Below, one piece after another: positions 32,972 to 41,329 of a stretch of DNA of 41,543 nucleotides. This stretch comes from Rikenellaceae bacterium (lineage in GTDB: Bacteria > Bacteroidota > Bacteroidia > Bacteroidales > Rikenellaceae), in contig SUZP01000012.1 of assembly GCA_015059865.1 (NCBI GenBank), positions 1 through 41,543 of the forward strand, written 5' to 3'. Under the pieces are notes generated by a model. The model was not told the DNA's origin. It searched no databases and was given only the letters and a program-made list of their open reading frames with translations. The position numbers were made by a program, and so were the translations under genes. Every line of letters starts with the position of its first letter. Position 1 is the stretch's first letter.

Positions 32972-34972
32972 ATGCCAGGACTTAAATTTGATAAACAAGA
33001 ACTTGGTAACTTGGAGTATTCGTTACAACGCGAAATGTTGGCTACCGACCGTCGTGGCGGTTATATGAGTACCACTATCGTAGGGTGCAATACTCGTAAG
33101 TATCACGGCCTGATTGTTGCCCCGATTGATTTGAGCAACAACGCCTATGTGTTGCTCTCGTCACTCGACGAAACTATCGTGCAGCACGACCAGTCATTCA
33201 ACTTGGCTCTCCACCGCTTTCGTGGCGTATATGAGCCGCGTGGACACAAGTATATCACCGACTTCGAATATACTCCGTGCCCTACCATCACCTATCGTGT
33301 CGGTGGTGCAATTCTACGCAAGGAGATACTTTGGATTCACAAGCGTACACAGATGATGATTCGCTATACGCTTGTGGATGCTCACACCGATACGACATTG
33401 CGCCTGCGCCCATTCCTCGCCTTCCGCAACAAGCACGAGTTGTCAAAGGCTAATATGTACGCCAATGTGCGCTCCTATCCAATCACTAATGGAGTAAAAA
33501 ATCGCCTATACGACGGCTTCCCTTGGTTGCATATGCAGCTATCTAAGAAGGATGCAAGGTTTATACCAGCACCAGATTGGTACTACGACTTCGAGTATCA
33601 GAAGGAGATTGAGCGCGGCTACGAGGGTTATGAGGATTTGCTCACTACGGGCTACTTCGAGATGAACATCAAGAAGGGCGAGAGCATCATCTTCTCGGCT
33701 TCGGTGGATGAGATGCCTTCGGGCGAGGCTATCGTGGAGGCTTACGAAACCTCAGTAGCACGCCGTACCCACAAGATTGACTTTGAGAGCTGCCTGCAAC
33801 ACTCGGCGCGTCAATTTATCATTCGTCGCCCGGGTAACCGCACCGAGGTTATCGCGGGATATCCTTGGTATGGTGTAGATGGTCGCTCGACCTTTATCTC
33901 GCTTCCGGGTTTGACCTTGGAGCAGGGTTACAAAGAGGATTGTCTCGATGTTCTCGACACTATGGTTGGCGATATGCACAATGGCGACTTTGCAGGCTCG
34001 GCTTCGGCAGAGGTGGCAGCAGATGCCCCACTTTGGTTCTTCTGGACATTGCAGCAGTTAGAGTCGCACATAGGTACACAAGCGCTTTGGGAGCGTTACG
34101 GTGAGGCGATGAAGAGTATCTTGGCTGCTTATCGCAGAGGATTCTTCGGTGGTTGCGTAGCTATGCACACCAACGGTCTTGTTTGGGCGGCTCGCGAGGG
34201 TGTAGCCCTTACATGGATGAACTGCGTGATGAATGGCCAGCCACAGACCCCGCGTGCAGGTTATGCCGTAGAGGTGAATGCCTTGTGGTATAACGCCGTA
34301 TGTTACACCTTAGCACTCGCGAAGAAGATGGGCGACAAAACATTCGAGAAGGAGTGGAAGTCGTTGCCTGAGCAGATTAAGAAGTCGTTTGTGGATAAGT
34401 TCTACCTCTCGGAGGAGGGCTATCTCGCCGACTATGTAGATAGTTGCGGACAGAATAAATTTATCCGCTGCAACCAAATTATCGCTTGCGCATTAGACTA
34501 TACAATGCTCGACGAGGTACAGATTGTAAGCGTATGGAGAACAGTGCGTCAGCACCTGCTTACACCTGTGGGATTGCGCTCATTGTCACCTCGCAATCCG
34601 ATGTTCGAATCTACATACAAGGAGAATCCAATCGAGCAGGAGGCGGCATCGAAGAATGGCGCAGTATGGGTGTGGCCGTTGATGTTCTACATCGAGTGCG
34701 CATTGCGTCTTGATGCAGATAGATTCTTATCGCACGCCGAGGAGATGCTGGGTGCATTTGATGATAATATTCAAACCTACTGCATAGGCTCTGTGGCAGA
34801 GTATTATGACGCCAACCCTCCATTTGCTCCACGAGGTGCAATTTCGCAGGCGTGGAGTGTGGGTGGACTGCTCTACATAAAGCAACTTGTCGAGAAGTAC
34901 AAGGCTAAGGCTAAGCGCGCAACAAAGGCGACAGCGAAGCGTACAACAGCGAAAAAGAGTGTTAAGAAATAA
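32972..34972 (+). CDS. Glycogen debranching enzyme (amylo-alpha-1,6-glucosidase type)
   Basis: A 666-residue enzyme expected to remove alpha-1,6 branches so the phosphorylase can proceed. The N-terminal GDE domain is recognised by EMLATDRRGGYMSTTIVGCNTRKYHGLIVAP (split here: RRGGYMSTT, NTRKYHGL) and the C-terminal (alpha/alpha) barrel by EVNALWYNAV, NPMFESTYKENP and NGAVWVWPLM. In the conserved TWMD segment, whose Asp I believe is catalytic, this protein reads TWMN (N417). The last 25 residues are a Lys/Ala/Thr-rich, histone-H1-like tail absent from the usual enzyme. It is 452 bp after the fusion gene and 15 bp before the GT4 gene. Confidence 0.88.
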   Translation: MPGLKFDKQELGNLEYSLQREMLATDRRGGYMSTTIVGCNTRKYHGLIVAPIDLSNNAYVLLSSLDETIVQHDQSFNLALHRFRGVYEPRGHKYITDFEYTPCPTITYRVGGAILRKEILWIHKRTQMMIRYTLVDAHTDTTLRLRPFLAFRNKHELSKANMYANVRSYPITNGVKNRLYDGFPWLHMQLSKKDARFIPAPDWYYDFEYQKEIERGYEGYEDLLTTGYFEMNIKKGESIIFSASVDEMPSGEAIVEAYETSVARRTHKIDFESCLQHSARQFIIRRPGNRTEVIAGYPWYGVDGRSTFISLPGLTLEQGYKEDCLDVLDTMVGDMHNGDFAGSASAEVAADAPLWFFWTLQQLESHIGTQALWERYGEAMKSILAAYRRGFFGGCVAMHTNGLVWAAREGVALTWMNCVMNGQPQTPRAGYAVEVNALWYNAVCYTLALAKKMGDKTFEKEWKSLPEQIKKSFVDKFYLSEEGYLADYVDSCGQNKFIRCNQIIACALDYTMLDEVQIVSVWRTVRQHLLTPVGLRSLSPRNPMFESTYKENPIEQEAASKNGAVWVWPLMFYIECALRLDADRFLSHAEEMLGAFDDNIQTYCIGSVAEYYDANPPFAPRGAISQAWSVGGLLYIKQLVEKYKAKAKRATKATAKRTTAKKSVKK

Positions 34973-34987
34973 TAAAATAGATATAAG

Positions 34988-36298
34988 ATGAGGGTATTAA
35001 TGTTTGGCTGGGAGTTTCCTCCACATATTGCAGGAGGACTTGGTACAGCCTGTTACGGAATGACTCGCGGATTGGCTCGTAACGATGTAGATGTTACATT
35101 TGTTATGCCTCGCGCTTCGGGCGACGAGGATGAGCGATTTATCCGTGTAGTGAATGCAAGCGATGTCGAGACGGTATTCGGCAAAGTGAGTTCCGATGCC
35201 GCTGATATCATCGACAAGATGTCGTTCATACATGTAGACTCCAACCTCGTGCCATACCTCTCGCCAGAGGAGTATGTAGCGTATCACGACGAGTTCGTAA
35301 AGACGGGCGAGAAGCGTTGGGAGACAAGCGATGTGTGGAGTCAGCGCTACACCTTCTCAGGCAAGTATGGAGCAAACATCATGGAGGAGGTTGCTCGCTA
35401 TGCCATTGTCGCGGCGCAAATCGCAAAAGATTTGGAGGGGCAATTTGATGTTATCCACGCTCACGACTGGCTCACCTACTATGCAGGTATTGCAGCAAAG
35501 CGTGTGTCAGGCAAGCCACTGGTGGTGCATATGCACGCAACATCGTTTGACCGTTCGTCGAGCGACAATATCGACACTCGCGTCTACGAAATTGAGCGTA
35601 CGGGAATGGCGGCGGCCGATAGGGTTATTGCCGTGTCGAACTTGACTCGTAATATCATTATCGAGAAGTACAACATCCCTGCCGAGCGTGTGGTAACAGT
35701 TCACAATGCGGTGCGCTTTGTCGATAACGACAAGGATTTGCCTGAGCGCGGTGTTACCGATAAGATTGTCACCTTCCTCGGTCGTATCACCTTCCAGAAG
35801 GGCCCTGACTACTTCGTCGAGGCTGCGGCGAAGGTATTGAAGCGTGTCCCTAATGTTCGCTTCGTGATGGCAGGTTCGGGCGATATGATGAACCATGTTA
35901 TCCGTCGTGTAGCGCGCCTCGGCATTGCCGACCGTTTCCACTTTACGGGCTTCTTGAAGGGCGACGATGTTCACAAGATGTTCCAGTTGTCGGATGTCTA
36001 CATTATGCCTTCGGTGTCGGAGCCATTCGGCATCTCACCGTTGGAGGCTATGCGCGCCAATGTCCCTTCGATTATCTCGAAGCAGTCGGGCGTGGCAGAG
36101 GTGTTGGACTACGCTGTGAAGGTAGACTACTGGGATGTCGATGCGATGGCAGATGCAATATATGGTTTGATTACCTATCCGGCTTTGGCTAAGATGTTTG
36201 CGCAGAAGGGCTTGGAGGAGGTCACCAACCTCAAATGGAATGATGCAGCCAAGAAGATAAAGAGTGTCTACGAGGATGCTATTGCATCGGTAAAATAG
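34988..36298 (+). CDS. GT4 family glycosyltransferase (glycogen synthase-like)
   Basis: A 436-residue retaining glycosyltransferase of GT-B fold. It opens MRVLMFGWEFPPHIAGGLGT, the Gly-rich loop typical of bacterial alpha-glucan synthases, then HAHDWLTYYAG, FLGRITFQKGPDYF (donor site) and the E-x7-E motif EPFGISPLE (E345, E353). Placed between the debranching enzyme and GH57 it probably extends or primes alpha-glucan. Whether it uses UDP- or ADP-glucose, and why the cluster needs a second synthase beside the GT3 half, cannot be read from sequence. Confidence 0.9.
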   Translation: MRVLMFGWEFPPHIAGGLGTACYGMTRGLARNDVDVTFVMPRASGDEDERFIRVVNASDVETVFGKVSSDAADIIDKMSFIHVDSNLVPYLSPEEYVAYHDEFVKTGEKRWETSDVWSQRYTFSGKYGANIMEEVARYAIVAAQIAKDLEGQFDVIHAHDWLTYYAGIAAKRVSGKPLVVHMHATSFDRSSSDNIDTRVYEIERTGMAAADRVIAVSNLTRNIIIEKYNIPAERVVTVHNAVRFVDNDKDLPERGVTDKIVTFLGRITFQKGPDYFVEAAAKVLKRVPNVRFVMAGSGDMMNHVIRRVARLGIADRFHFTGFLKGDDVHKMFQLSDVYIMPSVSEPFGISPLEAMRANVPSIISKQSGVAEVLDYAVKVDYWDVDAMADAIYGLITYPALAKMFAQKGLEEVTNLKWNDAAKKIKSVYEDAIASVK

Positions 36299-36327
36299 TG
36301 AAAGAGAAATATAAAATATACAGAAAT

Positions 36328-37533
36328 ATGAAAACCGTTTGTTTATATTTTCAGGTACATCAACCTTGGCGATTGAGAACCTATCGTTTTTTTAATATCG
36401 GCAAGGAACATAATTATCTTGATGATTTGACTAATCGCGCTATTATGCAGAAGATTGCGCGCGAGTGCTATCTACCGATGAATGCACTGCTTCTCAATCT
36501 TATCAAGGAGAATAAGGGCGCATTTCGTGTATCATTCTCGCTCACAGGAACTGTTGTCGAGCAGTTCAAGGCGTATGCTCCTGAGGTGCTGGACTCGTTC
36601 CGTGCTTTGGTTGATACAGGTTGTGTGGAGTTGTTGGCAGAGACCTACTCGCACTCGTTGGCAGCGCTCTCCTCGAAGGAGGACTTCAAGGAGCAGGTAA
36701 AGAAGCATACCGCAATGTTGAAGGCTGAGTTTGGCGTTAAGCCAAAGGCATTCCGCAACACCGAGCTTATCTACTCTGACGAGATTGGCGAGATGGTGGG
36801 CGAGATGGGCTTCAAGACCATGTTGGCCGAGGGCGCAAAGCATATCCTCGGTTGGAAGTCGCCAGACTTCGTCTATGCAGGTGCTGCCGACCAGAGTCTG
36901 CGCCTCTTGTTGCGCAACTATAAGTTGTCTGACGATATCGCATTCCGCTTCTCAAATCAGGGCTGGAACGAGTATCCTCTCACAGCCGACAAGTATGCCG
37001 CTTGGCTTTCGGAGTCGGAGGGCGAGGTCATCAACCTCTTTATGGACTACGAGACCTTCGGCGAGCATCAGAAGGCTTCGACCGGCATCTTCGACTTCGT
37101 GAAGAGCCTGCCAGCTGCGATTTTGAGGCGTGGCGACTTGAAGTTCGCCACCGTGAGCGAGACCGCTGCCGAGCATCAGCCTGTTGCTGTGCTTCACTGC
37201 CCTCATGTTATGTCGTGGGCAGACGAGGAGCGCGACATCACTGCGTGGCTCGGTAACGACTTGCAGAATGAGGCATTCGGCAAGCTCTATGCGATGAAGG
37301 AGAAGGTGCGCTCGTTGAAGAATAAGGATTTCGAGTATGTATGGAACTTTATGCAGACTTCGGACCACTTCTACTATATGGCGACCAAGTGGTTGTCGGA
37401 TGGCGATGTTCACTCCTACTTCAACCCTTATGGCTCGTCGTACGAAGCATTTATCAACTATATGAATGTTTTGTCGGATTTCCAGATTGAGGTAGAGAAG
37501 GCGTTGGCAGCCAAGAAGTCGCGCAAAAAGTAA
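36328..37533 (+). CDS. Glycoside hydrolase family 57 enzyme
   Basis: A 401-residue enzyme of the alpha-glucan-acting family GH57. The five conserved regions include QVHQPWRL (HQP 11-13), the nucleophile Glu in FRNTELIYSDEIG (E146) and the general acid Asp in MDYETFGEH (D240). GH57 contains alpha-amylases, 4-alpha-glucanotransferases and branching enzymes; since no GlgB is in the cluster, branching or transglycosylation is attractive but unproven. Start chosen at 36328 because the sequence from there matches the family; a GTG at 36298 would add ten residues and overlap the previous stop. Last gene before a strong terminator. Confidence 0.9.
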   Translation: MKTVCLYFQVHQPWRLRTYRFFNIGKEHNYLDDLTNRAIMQKIARECYLPMNALLLNLIKENKGAFRVSFSLTGTVVEQFKAYAPEVLDSFRALVDTGCVELLAETYSHSLAALSSKEDFKEQVKKHTAMLKAEFGVKPKAFRNTELIYSDEIGEMVGEMGFKTMLAEGAKHILGWKSPDFVYAGAADQSLRLLLRNYKLSDDIAFRFSNQGWNEYPLTADKYAAWLSESEGEVINLFMDYETFGEHQKASTGIFDFVKSLPAAILRRGDLKFATVSETAAEHQPVAVLHCPHVMSWADEERDITAWLGNDLQNEAFGKLYAMKEKVRSLKNKDFEYVWNFMQTSDHFYYMATKWLSDGDVHSYFNPYGSSYEAFINYMNVLSDFQIEVEKALAAKKSRKK

Positions 37534-37569
37534 AAATTGTTTTTAAGGGGCACAGCTCCTCATCTTCAA

Positions 37570-37617
37570 AGAGGGATGGTTGCATATTTAACCGTATGCA
37601 GCCATCTCTCTTTATTT
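37570..37617 (+). terminator. Terminator of the glycogen cluster
   Basis: A 17-bp stem with two G-U pairs (37570-37586 with 37595-37611) and an 8-nt loop is followed by TTATTT on the plus strand. Confidence 0.85.
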
Positions 37618-37701
37618 AGAGAGTAGTGAGGAGTTTTCAAATTGACAATTGACGAATTGACAATTGACAATTAAAGGAATTTTTAATTCTTAATTTTTAA
37701 T
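37617..37701. repeat. AGTAGTGAG, AATTGACAATTG and AATTCTTAATT repeats
   Basis: Three of the window's AT-rich repeat types are stacked: GAGTAGTGAGGAG (37619-37633), four AATTGACAATTGAC-like words (37640-37672), and AATTCTTAATTTTTAATTA (37684-37702). Related words are at 20120-20155, 22561-22580 and 38040-38056. Confidence 0.7.
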
Positions 37702-37715
37702 TACTTTCTCGCGCT

Positions 37716-37785
37716 CCCCAGTAAAGGGCGGAACGCCCGCCCCCAGTAAAACACCGCAGGTGTGTCCCCAGTAACCCCCAGTAAA
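37716..37785. repeat. 25-bp periodic array of CCCCAGTAAA plus mini-hairpins
   Basis: The word CCCCAGTAA starts at 37716, 37741, 37766 and 37776. The first two are each followed by a 13-nt hairpin of 5-3-5 form, with different stems: GGGCG-GAA-CGCCC (37726-37738) and ACACC-GCA-GGTGT (37751-37763), then 2 nt. The period is exactly 25 bp, and the last unit has lost its hairpin. Confidence 0.75.
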
Positions 37786-37822
37786 TTCTGCGCCGTGATA
37801 AGGGTAGGAGTTCCGACACCCT

Positions 37823-37870
37823 CCCCCCCCCAAAAAAAAAGGAGCTTGCGCATCACTGCGCAAGCTCCTT
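37823..37870 (-). terminator. Very strong terminator with C9A9 homopolymer junction
   Basis: A 14-bp perfect stem (37839-37852 with 37857-37870, loop TCAC) runs, on the minus strand, into nine T and then nine G (37832-37840 and 37823-37831). It ends the transcript of the 42-residue peptide gene and the big lipoprotein. Confidence 0.9.
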
Positions 37871-37893
37871 CCAACAACTTGATGAAAAGAATG

Positions 37894-38022
37894 TTACCAC
37901 TCTGTTGTGTCGGTCTCTGTGCCGAAGCCATCCAAGCCGAACGATGCGCTCGCCTGATAGCCGCGCTCGGCCGCTACCTCATACGCCATAACCTCTGGCG
38001 CTGTATAAATTGTCTTTTTCAT
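37894..38022 (-). CDS. 42-residue peptide gene downstream of the surface lipoprotein
   Basis: A 43-codon frame on the minus strand begins MKKTIYTAPEVMAYEVAA, goes on through GYQASASFGLDGF and ends TDTTEW before TAA. It is too short for standard gene lists. The start MKK-x-Y-x-AP-E is the pattern of a class of short Bacteroidales peptides often seen beside surface or secreted proteins (recalled, not searched). It has no signal peptide; a hydrophobic-acidic composition and a Trp at the end. It starts 38 nt after the 1055-residue lipoprotein stop and is followed by a strong terminator, so it is the last gene of that transcript. Codon use is in keeping with real coding. Function unknown. Confidence 0.65.
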   Translation of the reverse strand: MKKTIYTAPEVMAYEVAAERGYQASASFGLDGFGTETDTTEW

Positions 38023-38060
38023 AATCAAAATTGCTTTAATTGTCAATTATCAATTGGGAT

Positions 38061-41000
38061 TTACTCCTCTGCTGGGGTATCTACAATTGGAGCTAACAAT
38101 GTTACGCCGCTGCAAGTCTCGGCAGTACCACCCTGATATACATACTGATAGTAATTCTCTTCGGTGAGTGTTACGCCATTCAACGAGCCACCTACCGAGT
38201 TACCAGTACCCATCTTAACATCTGTTTGGAAACCTCCGACCAATACGCCGAGGTATGTATTTCCAACCGAAGTGCAATCAGTTACATTGATATCGCAATT
38301 GCTGTACAAATTGCTTGCTGTAGCAGTGTAATAGCAGAGACCCAAAACTCCGCCGACAGTTATAGTACCACCATTACTGCCATTATCTGCCTTTACCTTG
38401 CTTACAGAGATATCGCCAAAGTTTTTGAGGTTTTCAAATGTATGAGTATATGCCTTTGATGTGCTCGTTCCTCGTTGAGTCATTGCATACAAACCTGCGA
38501 TACGAGTATGTTTAATGTCATATTGGCTACCATCTGCCTTTCCGGTTGTAACGGTGATATTACCATTATTGGTCATATTCTTCAAATTGAAAATCAGATT
38601 ATAGCTACCATTGTCGCAATATGCAATTCCACCTGAGATAGAATACTCCTCTTCCAAGATTGGTTTAACAGTAATAGCTCCATTATTTGTAAAGCCATCG
38701 ATAGTTGTAGTTTTGCCGGCATGTTTTGGAACAATCTTACCAACCAAACCACCATAGAAGTTTCTGCCGGTAACTTTTGTACCCTCATAGAGGAATGGGA
38801 GGTTATTTTCGCAAGTATTCATAGTAAAGTTGAGCTGAGTTGCGCCAATAAGACCTCCTGCATACAACTGATATACATTGTTTGCCATTACATAGAGAGA
38901 CTTCGAGCCATCCTTGGCAGCATGGTTGTAGCAGCGTGTAAATTGGCAGTTAGAACCTTTTACATTACAATTCATACCGCTATCAGGGAGACCTGTCTCC
39001 TGAGCGTGCACATCATCACCCAAGATACCTCCCAAGTAGAGATACACCTTCTTCGAATCAAAATTGTTATTTACAGTTGCCTTAACACTACCATAGTTAT
39101 CCACATCCTCGAATACATATTTGAACGATGTCTCAGACCATCCGTACATCCAACCTGCAACACCGCCAACATGAACGCGCGAGCCACTCTTTGCAACGGT
39201 TGCAGTAACATCAGCCTTGTTAATACAGTTTTTAAACTTAACAACGGTATTGGTGTTACGGTGACGAATACGAGCCATTCCCAATATACCACCAATAGCC
39301 AAGTTCTCAGAAGCACCATTCATTTTAGCCTCTACCTTCTCTGCTGTGTTATTACAGTTTGTAAAGGTCAAGCTCGAATAGAAGAACGCAACCACACCAC
39401 CGAGAGTAACCATCTTGTTGTATTCAGCAATATCTGTTGTATCAAGCAAGACATTACCGCTATTATTACAGTTAGAAACAACTCCTCCCTTGTAGTAGTT
39501 CTCCAACTGTGCAAAGCAACCACCAATGAGTGTGTAGTTCTGATCTACAGTTTCATTAGTATTCTTCGCGCTAATAGTTGCCGTATTAGAACAGTTCGAG
39601 AAATTCATTGCTACATTGTTTGTATGATCTGAACTATTGTATACACGACCTACTATACCGGCAATACGAATCTGGCGAACCTTAGTCATATCAACGGTTA
39701 CAGCTCCGTTATTATCGCAGTTATCCACATTGATTCTGTAAAAACCTGCATATCCCAAAACTCCTGCACCACAAACATCCACAGTACTTGTACCTTTGAT
39801 TGTGATAGCAGCATTATTGGTGTTATTAACGAAAGTAAAACCATCAGTTGTTGTATTGTAATTCTCATCTGTTCCGATTCTTGCAAGGCAGCCTCCAAAA
39901 TCGAGACTTGCTGTAGCATTCAATGTGATCTCTATCTTGCAATTATTTACACAGTCGGTCATTGTAAATGGCTGCGATGCATTGTGAGGAATATATCCCA
40001 CCAAGCCCGAAGCGCGTACTACCGTAGCATTGCTGAGCTCAATTTTACCCTCAGCCGAGCAGTGGGTAACGCTTGTACCTGTGTAGGTATTAACCAAAGC
40101 ACCGAGGTCTTCTGTTGCAGCCGATGTAATATTTACACCCTTCAAGTGAACACCCTTGATAGTAGCCGCAGTTGCATTGAACAATGGAGCCTTCAAACCC
40201 TTGATAGCGTAGCCGTTACCGTTGAATGTAGCAGCATAAGCAGCAGCATCGATTGAAGCCCAGTCGTCGCCAACCTCGATATCATTTACCAAAACAGCAT
40301 TGCGAGTGTCGCCACCCTCAACAGCAGTCTTAAACTTCTTCAAATCGTCGTAAGAAGCAATCACATAGTCAGTCTCCGCGTTTGCTGGCTCGAATGTGAG
40401 ATTGTTTGAAAACTCGCGAACTGTACCCGCATTTACTGGCTTAGTGCTGTCGGTTACAACGGTCTTGTACGAATAAGCTATTGCTTTTGTAACAACACCA
40501 ACTACCTCCTCTTTCTCTGTTTCAGCCTCCAAGGTTACATACAACTCGCCATACACGCCGGCAGGAACTGCAACATGGATATATGTAGGCTCTGCTGTCA
40601 AATCAACACCCTCGCTAAAAGTGTAGGTGATAACATCTGTTGTATTTACAGGAGTGAGCTTACCCTCTGCATCAACACTGAAAGTGCCTGCGATAGGCTT
40701 GCGGTCTACGGTCGAGATACGAACAGATTTGAGAGTCTCATTATTATTAGAGACCACACCAATCTTCAAAACACCAGTCAAGTGGTTGAGCTTAACGCCG
40801 TTAAGGTCGGTTGCGTAGCCATACATTACAGCAGCGTTGTTACCGAAAGAGGTGTTATTCTTGTGAGTCTGCTCAGCTGCAAAAACCACCTGATTGTTGG
40901 TCGAAGTTGCAGGGTAAGCCACGAAATAAGGCGCACTGCCAAATCCATTTTCGAATGTAAATGTTGCGCTTGTTGCGCCAGCCTCATCTTCTGCAAGAGC

Positions 41001-41228
41001 ATTTGACACCGAGCCATTTACCGAAATAGCATCGTTCTCTGCCCAAGTGAGAGCATAGACGCCGTCAGCCTTGTCGCCGAGCTGAGTACGGGTGTCGTCG
41101 AGCGACAATGTGAGAGTTGTCTGACCTTCGTTGAGTTTTACTCCGAGGTCATCAGTTGCATCTGTGGTACAAGCCGTTACGCCTGCTACCGCTACAACTG
41201 CCATGAAAATCTTGTAAATTTGTTTCAT
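38061..41228 (-). CDS. Large repeat-built surface lipoprotein, fimbrillin-like N-terminus
   Basis: A 1055-residue lipoprotein (signal to Cys20, GVTAC). Residues about 35-270 resemble the N-terminal domain of Bacteroidales fimbrillin-type proteins: TRTQLGDKADGVYALTWAENDAISVNG-like wording and LTGVLKIGVV. From about 300 to 1020 the chain is made of some ten imperfect repeats of roughly 55-70 residues, each with an aromatic-Asn-Cys-x-Asn element (FSNCSNTA, FTNCNNTA, FKNCINKA) and a Gly-rich turn (GGVVAFF, GGILGMA, GGVAGWM, GGLVGKI), the look of a right-handed beta-helix or GLUG-type repeat. Probably displayed on the cell surface for adhesion or glycan binding. No SusC/SusD partner is nearby. No good promoter box is seen upstream. 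Confidence 0.88.
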   Translation of the reverse strand: MKQIYKIFMAVVAVAGVTACTTDATDDLGVKLNEGQTTLTLSLDDTRTQLGDKADGVYALTWAENDAISVNGSVSNALAEDEAGATSATFTFENGFGSAPYFVAYPATSTNNQVVFAAEQTHKNNTSFGNNAAVMYGYATDLNGVKLNHLTGVLKIGVVSNNNETLKSVRISTVDRKPIAGTFSVDAEGKLTPVNTTDVITYTFSEGVDLTAEPTYIHVAVPAGVYGELYVTLEAETEKEEVVGVVTKAIAYSYKTVVTDSTKPVNAGTVREFSNNLTFEPANAETDYVIASYDDLKKFKTAVEGGDTRNAVLVNDIEVGDDWASIDAAAYAATFNGNGYAIKGLKAPLFNATAATIKGVHLKGVNITSAATEDLGALVNTYTGTSVTHCSAEGKIELSNATVVRASGLVGYIPHNASQPFTMTDCVNNCKIEITLNATASLDFGGCLARIGTDENYNTTTDGFTFVNNTNNAAITIKGTSTVDVCGAGVLGYAGFYRINVDNCDNNGAVTVDMTKVRQIRIAGIVGRVYNSSDHTNNVAMNFSNCSNTATISAKNTNETVDQNYTLIGGCFAQLENYYKGGVVSNCNNSGNVLLDTTDIAEYNKMVTLGGVVAFFYSSLTFTNCNNTAEKVEAKMNGASENLAIGGILGMARIRHRNTNTVVKFKNCINKADVTATVAKSGSRVHVGGVAGWMYGWSETSFKYVFEDVDNYGSVKATVNNNFDSKKVYLYLGGILGDDVHAQETGLPDSGMNCNVKGSNCQFTRCYNHAAKDGSKSLYVMANNVYQLYAGGLIGATQLNFTMNTCENNLPFLYEGTKVTGRNFYGGLVGKIVPKHAGKTTTIDGFTNNGAITVKPILEEEYSISGGIAYCDNGSYNLIFNLKNMTNNGNITVTTGKADGSQYDIKHTRIAGLYAMTQRGTSTSKAYTHTFENLKNFGDISVSKVKADNGSNGGTITVGGVLGLCYYTATASNLYSNCDINVTDCTSVGNTYLGVLVGGFQTDVKMGTGNSVGGSLNGVTLTEENYYQYVYQGGTAETCSGVTLLAPIVDTPAEE

Positions 41229-41329
41229 AGTTGTTTTTAGTTTTAGTTAAAATAATTATTTATACTTATACTTTAAAAAGTTTTGTTTCTGCTTTGCGGA
41301 CTCCTGCCCTTGTCAAGGCGCAAACTATT
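41229..41329. other. AT-rich leader of the surface lipoprotein
   Basis: About 60 nt upstream of the ATG is nearly pure A/T on the minus strand, with no TAnnTTTG box. CCTTG-T-CAAGG (41308-41318) is a small hairpin just before the periodic array. Transcription may start from an atypical promoter. Confidence 0.4.

Noticed and set aside
37716..37785. Possible CRISPR array from the regular 25-bp spacing
   Set aside because: The repeat word is only 10 bp, the variable parts are self-complementary hairpins of 13 nt and no cas genes are present.
38721..39632. A 303-codon plus-strand frame within the surface lipoprotein
   Set aside because: It mirrors the Asn/Cys-rich repeats of the sense protein and has no promoter or signal.
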